Origin: CAWUIH01 sp963922495
GTDB lineage: Bacteria > Pseudomonadota > Gammaproteobacteria > Coxiellales > Coxiellaceae
Reading direction: 5' to 3'
DNA: 8,746 bases
Assembly: GCA_963922495.1 (NCBI GenBank)
Contig: CAWUIH010000064.1
Coordinates: forward strand, 1 to 8,746
Positions 6,720-8,746 of this stretch are shown piece by piece. A program made the translations under genes and the position numbers. The notes beneath the pieces are model-generated. The model was not told the DNA's origin, did not search any database, and worked only from the letters and a program-made list of their open reading frames with translations. How positions within the stretch are numbered: position 1 is the first letter of the stretch; every line of letters begins with the position of its first letter.

Positions 6720-6768
6720 TAAACACCGTTTTGAGGGTAAACCTCATCTTTGTTATGGTGTTTATAAG
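6720..6768 (+). promoter_or_regulatory. ssrA upstream region: nested inverted repeats and -10-like box
   Basis: TATAAG (6763-6768, 5 of 6 to TATAAT) lies nine bases before the mature 5' end of tmRNA and could be its -10 box; a matching -35 is not evident. An 8-bp inverted repeat TAAACACC (6720-6727) / GGTGTTTA (6757-6764) encloses GAGG (6733-6736) / CCTC (6742-6745), and its right arm touches the -10-like box. This could be an operator or a folded leader. The promoter call is tentative. Confidence 0.35.
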
Positions 6769-6777
6769 CGCTTGAAT

Positions 6778-7137
6778 GGGGGCGACCTGGCTTCGACGCT
6801 AGTCTTGCAGTCCAAGGTGCATGTCGAGCCGGCAACTCAGGCTCGTAAATCGATCAGTTGCAAAATGATAGTTGCAAACGATAGTAATTATCTCCAAGAA
6901 GCTTACGCATAAGACTTCTTCCGTTGCTGGGGCTCGCCTATAGGCTCCTACCAACGGCCACTCATATAGGCTCGCTAAGTGCCATGGCCCATCATCACTT
7001 AGCTAAATGAGTAGGGCTCGCTGTTGATTGTCCCTGTACGTCGGGTGATCAGCAGTCAAATCAAAGACCGTACTAAGCATGTAGGACCGAAGATGAATAA
7101 CTAACGGACGCGGGTTCGATTCCCGCCGCCTCCACCA
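6778..7137 (+). ncRNA. ssrA: tmRNA (transfer-messenger RNA)
   Basis: One-piece tmRNA of 360 bases including an encoded CCA. It rescues stalled ribosomes with SmpB, adding a degradation tag. The ends form the alanine-type acceptor stem: 6778-6784 (GGGGGCG) pairs with 7127-7133 (CGCCTCC), with the G3-U wobble (6780-7131) that marks it for alanyl-tRNA synthetase, followed by A and CCA. The T arm is GCGGGTTCGATTCCCGC near the 3' end, and the conserved GCATGTAGGACCGA lies at about 7077-7090. The tag frame starts at 6874. Pseudoknot stems are visible, such as CCGTTG (6921-6926) with CAACGG (6952-6957) and ACTCAT (6960-6965) with ATGAGT (7007-7012). No clear terminator follows. Confidence 0.98.
6874..6912 (+). 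other. tmRNA tag-peptide reading frame (ANDSNYLQEAYA)
   Basis: The resume codon GCA follows the ATAGTT element, as in other tmRNAs. The frame encodes 12 residues, ANDSNYLQEAYA, then TAA; with the alanine carried by the tmRNA the added tag has 13 residues. The AND start is typical. The C-terminus AYA replaces the more common LAA/ALAA read by ClpXP. I recall this exact tag for Coxiella burnetii. Confidence 0.95.
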
Positions 7138-7197
7138 TTTAACTATCTGATTTATAAATATAATTTTGCAAATCCTAAAAAAGAGGGCTCATTTGCA

Positions 7198-7223
7198 GAC
7201 AACCAGGGACAATCCGAGACAAT
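7198..7223 (+). repeat. Three GACAA repeats with 10-bp spacing downstream of ssrA
   Basis: GACAA begins at 7198, 7208 and 7218, exactly 10 bp apart, so all copies face the same side of the helix; the last two are GACAAT. They lie 61-86 bases after the ssrA 3' end and the third overlaps the ATG at 7222. Helically phased short repeats like this can be protein-binding sites; arm-type sites of an integrase acting at ssrA are one idea, but no integrase gene is in the window. Confidence 0.45.
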
Positions 7224-7620
7224 GCATTTAGTGGATAAACACCTCGAATTACCGCCATTAATGCAAGAAGAATTAAGTCTCCTGGATACGTGGTTACGTG
7301 CATTAAAGCCAGGCGTTAGCCTCTTTCAAGTTCATGGTTTTCTTTGTGCGGTGTTAACTACACCCGTGGAAATTCCACCCACCGACTACTTCCCAGCTAT
7401 GCTGGTGCCTGATTTGCCTGACGTTGTGCCAGAAGAAGAAATGCAGATGTATTTGGATATGATCATGCAATTAAAGCTAGAGTTGGCTGAAAGCTTAAGC
7501 CATGACGAGGCGGTTCAGCCCCTTGTTGATTTTCGATCCGTGCCACCATTAAATGCCAATAGGCTATTTCAAGATCAACGCTCACATCTCAAAGAATGGT
7601 GCCAAGGCTATTTAATCTGA
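7222..7620 (+). CDS. YecA/UPF0149 family protein, C-terminally shortened
   Basis: The 132 residues resemble the N-terminal domain of YecA/YgfB (UPF0149) proteins, of unknown biochemical function: an early LDTWL segment, VHGFLCAVLTTPVEIPPTDYFPAML (about 38-62) matching the family GFLTAVLxxPxxIxPxxWL pattern, a helical middle, and LKEWCQGYL at the end, which matches EEWCFGYM around the middle of E. coli YecA. The rest of the domain and the SEC-C zinc motif of YecA (221 residues) are absent. TGA at 7618 is followed by a differently framed open stretch (7616-7744) whose translation does not clearly look like the missing part. The Shine-Dalgarno is weak. It is probably a truncated gene or a pseudogene. 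Confidence 0.7.
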   Translation: MHLVDKHLELPPLMQEELSLLDTWLRALKPGVSLFQVHGFLCAVLTTPVEIPPTDYFPAMLVPDLPDVVPEEEMQMYLDMIMQLKLELAESLSHDEAVQPLVDFRSVPPLNANRLFQDQRSHLKEWCQGYLI

Positions 7621-7966
7621 ACTTGCAGATAACACTCCATTGCAGGAAGAAGTTTGCGCTATGTACAACCCTTCCAGGGAGCGTATTCAGGAACCCAATT
7701 ATTACCTTGAAATGAAGCTCCGAGAATTGAAACCATGTCTATGAATCACACAATTAAGTTCAAGCTATAAATTTTTTGTAGGCTTTTCTTGGTCAATTGT
7801 GTAGAATAAACATGTATTCAATTGATGTATGTTTGGTGTAGCGATGGTGAGACAGGATAGTAACGATATGCCTATTCTCATTGAGTCCTCCACAAGAAGC
7901 GGTATAAATCCGTCACTATAAACTCAAGTTATGCATAAAAAAGTACAGACGTACTGGAACACTCAT
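7621..7966 (+). other. Non-coding region between the YecA-like gene and tRNA-Thr
   Basis: No supported gene. An open stretch of 42 codons continues from 7616 in another frame to a TGA at 7742-7744. Short inverted repeats occur: ACACAATT (7748-7755) / AATTGTGT (7795-7802), and an imperfect palindrome AAACAT...ATGTTT (7808-7834) centred on CAATTG. The right part holds the likely tRNA promoter. Confidence 0.5.
7881..7908 (+). promoter_or_regulatory. Candidate promoter of tRNA-Thr
   Basis: TTGAGT (7881-7886, 4 of 6) and TATAAA (7903-7908, 5 of 6) with a 16-base spacer, predicting a start near 7915 and a 5' leader of about 50 bases removed by RNase P. A second TATAAA at 7917-7922 is an alternative. 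Confidence 0.45.
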
Positions 7967-8039
7967 GCTGGTGTAGCTCAGTTGGTAGAGCAGCTGATTT
8001 GTAATCAGCCGGTCGTAGGTTCGAATCCTATCACCAGCT
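7967..8039 (+). tRNA. tRNA-Thr (anticodon UGU)
   Basis: A complete 73-base cloverleaf: acceptor GCTGGTG (7967-7973) pairs with CACCAGC (8032-8038); D arm GCTC...GAGC; anticodon stem GCTGA/TCAGC with loop TTTGTAA, anticodon TGT at 8000-8002; T arm GTAGG TTCGAAT CCTAT. It closely matches E. coli tRNA-Thr(UGU), reading ACA and related codons. The discriminator is U and the 3' CCA is not encoded, so it must be added by the nucleotidyltransferase, unlike the tmRNA here, which encodes CCA. The tRNA-Tyr, tRNA-Gly and tufB genes that often follow this tRNA are not present, so it is alone in the window. Confidence 0.97.
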
Positions 8040-8359
8040 TACAATCTTAAACACAAATCAATAAGTTAAAATACGCAAATAATAGGTAAGCGTCACAACT
8101 GAAGGGAAATTTAAGACATTCACCTCAGATAAGAATTTATAGAATTTCAGATGCCACGATGACGAGGCAATTTTCGATCATCAACTGCTCTTTCTAGGTT
8201 GAAGCGCTAAAATGCAATTCAAGCTCAACTAGGAGTTTCTGCGAGCCCGCACCACTTTAAATGATCATGACCTATTAAACTTCTATTCTTGGAGATCTCG
8301 TTGGTCCGTTGAACTTCGTGGTAATCACGGAAATTCACGGTTTTAAACCACCTCTAATT
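8040..8359. other. Non-coding region between tRNA-Thr and the transposase relic
   Basis: No gene, RNA or terminator could be supported. Stops are frequent in all frames. A short direct repeat, TCACGG (8327-8332 and 8337-8342 region), and a small hairpin CGTG-GTAAT-CACG lie near the right end, close to where the insertion sequence relic should end; they may belong to its terminus, but no terminal inverted repeat partner is in the window. Confidence 0.4.
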
Positions 8360-8725
8360 TCAAGAGTTCGTTGCCGCTGATATGTTAATTTTTTTATCAA
8401 CAATCCAAGAGAGTTGGCAGGGCATCAATTGTTTCATGGCTGACAACATCGCAGGTAAATGGCGCTTCTTTTTCATAAAGATGTTAATGGTAGTGTCATC
8501 CATTTTGACGTGTCCCGCATTAGCAATGAATTTGTCATATAACTTTTCAGCTGTTTGATGTGAATAGCGCGGCAGCATCTGCGCTAATAATCGATAAAGA
8601 TTATAGGACAGGATAGTCATCGTGAGATCGAAATCAACTTTGATGACCATAGAAGAGGATAATCGATTAAGATGAAAGAAATGAGTTTGTTTGTAAAAGT
8701 TAAGACTTGATCTGACAGTTAGTAT
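8360..8725 (-). pseudogene. C-terminal relic of an insertion-sequence transposase
   Basis: The minus-strand frame is open from a TAA at 8726-8728 to a TGA at 8360. It encodes HFFHLNRLSSSM, then VIKVDFDLTMTILSYNLYRLL, and later DTTINIFMKKKRHLPAMLSAM. This looks like the last helices of a DDE transposase, where a final conserved YNLYRLLA-type helix follows the catalytic Glu region; I recognise the style but cannot name the IS family. The ATG at 8650 is internal because similarity-like sequence continues upstream of it. The catalytic DDE residues are not seen. The in-frame TAA suggests a broken gene, although the part beyond the window could be in another frame. It is therefore most likely an inactive remnant. 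Confidence 0.6.
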
Positions 8726-8746
8726 TTATCTGACAACATTTTCTGA

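Larger units (their letters stand above)
6208..6777 (+). other. Long smpB-ssrA intergenic region without a supported gene
   Basis: Several open frames occur (for example 6249-6455 from TTG and 6412-6624 from ATG), but none has a Shine-Dalgarno, a recognisable domain or clear coding character. Structural elements include a small near-palindrome GAGCCACCGGTGCTC (6528-6542) just after a TATAAT (6522-6527), a run of seven T at 6587-6593, a 9-bp inverted repeat GGTGAAGGA (6594-6602) / TCCTTCACC (6646-6654), and nested inverted repeats before ssrA (6720-6764). The region may hold a decayed gene or a small RNA; sequence alone does not settle it. Confidence 0.5.

Noticed and set aside
6697..6912. Open frame of 71 codons reading through the ssrA promoter and into tmRNA
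   Set aside because: It ends at the tmRNA tag stop only because it shares that frame; the DNA is clearly tmRNA from 6778 and no ribosome binding site precedes the ATG.
7138..7221. Intrinsic terminator for ssrA
   Set aside because: TGCAAAT (7167-7173) / ATTTGCA (7191-7197) can pair, but the stem is AT-rich, the loop long and no U-run follows.
1..8746. CRISPR array, toxin-antitoxin pair, defence system or biosynthetic cluster
   Set aside because: No regularly spaced repeats, no paired small genes with ribosome binding sites, and no unrecognised multi-gene cassette; the coding content is ordinary core genes plus relics.

Overview
The window is a stretch of gammaproteobacterial core chromosome that grades into a decaying accessory tail. 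The block grpE - nadK - recN - fur - bamE - rnfH - ratA - smpB - ssrA follows the well-known gammaproteobacterial order (E. coli has grpE-nadK-recN-bamE-rnfH-ratA-smpB-ssrA; fur between recN and bamE is common outside the enterics). The DNA is moderately AT-rich. The tmRNA tag reads ANDSNYLQEAYA, which I recall as the Coxiella burnetii tag, so a Coxiellaceae/Legionellales organism is my best guess. That placement rests on memory and on general protein resemblance, not on a search.

Bases 1-768 hold the 3' two-thirds of a 2-oxo acid dehydrogenase E2 acyltransferase gene, cut by the window edge and ending in a strong hairpin. Bases 814-6207 are tightly packed and alternate in direction. grpE and nadK diverge; nadK-recN form a two-gene operon with a 1-base gap; recN and fur converge with a 2-base gap; fur and bamE diverge over a shared promoter/operator region; bamE and rnfH overlap tail to tail by 4 bases; ratA-rnfH form an overlapping minus-strand pair; ratA and smpB diverge over 43 bases. 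Roles are housekeeping: protein folding (grpE), NADP supply (nadK), double-strand break repair (recN), iron control (fur), outer-membrane assembly (bamE), a ubiquinone-binding-like START protein (ratA) and ribosome rescue (smpB with ssrA).

Bases 6208-6777 are a 570-base gap between smpB and its RNA partner ssrA (6778-7137), with no convincing gene. After ssrA the conserved order stops. There follow 10-bp-spaced GACAA repeats, a shortened YecA/UPF0149 gene (7222-7620), about 350 bases of apparent non-coding DNA, a tRNA-Thr(UGU) at 7967-8039, about 320 more non-coding bases, and the C-terminal relic of a transposase on the minus strand running to the window edge. This looks like an eroded boundary downstream of ssrA, a classic integration hotspot, but no integrase or att duplicate is visible here.

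I see no credible novel multi-gene system. The points most worth checking are the repeat cluster behind ssrA, the smpB-ssrA gap, the lack of ribosome binding sites at nadK and smpB, and the palindrome in the fur/bamE promoter region.
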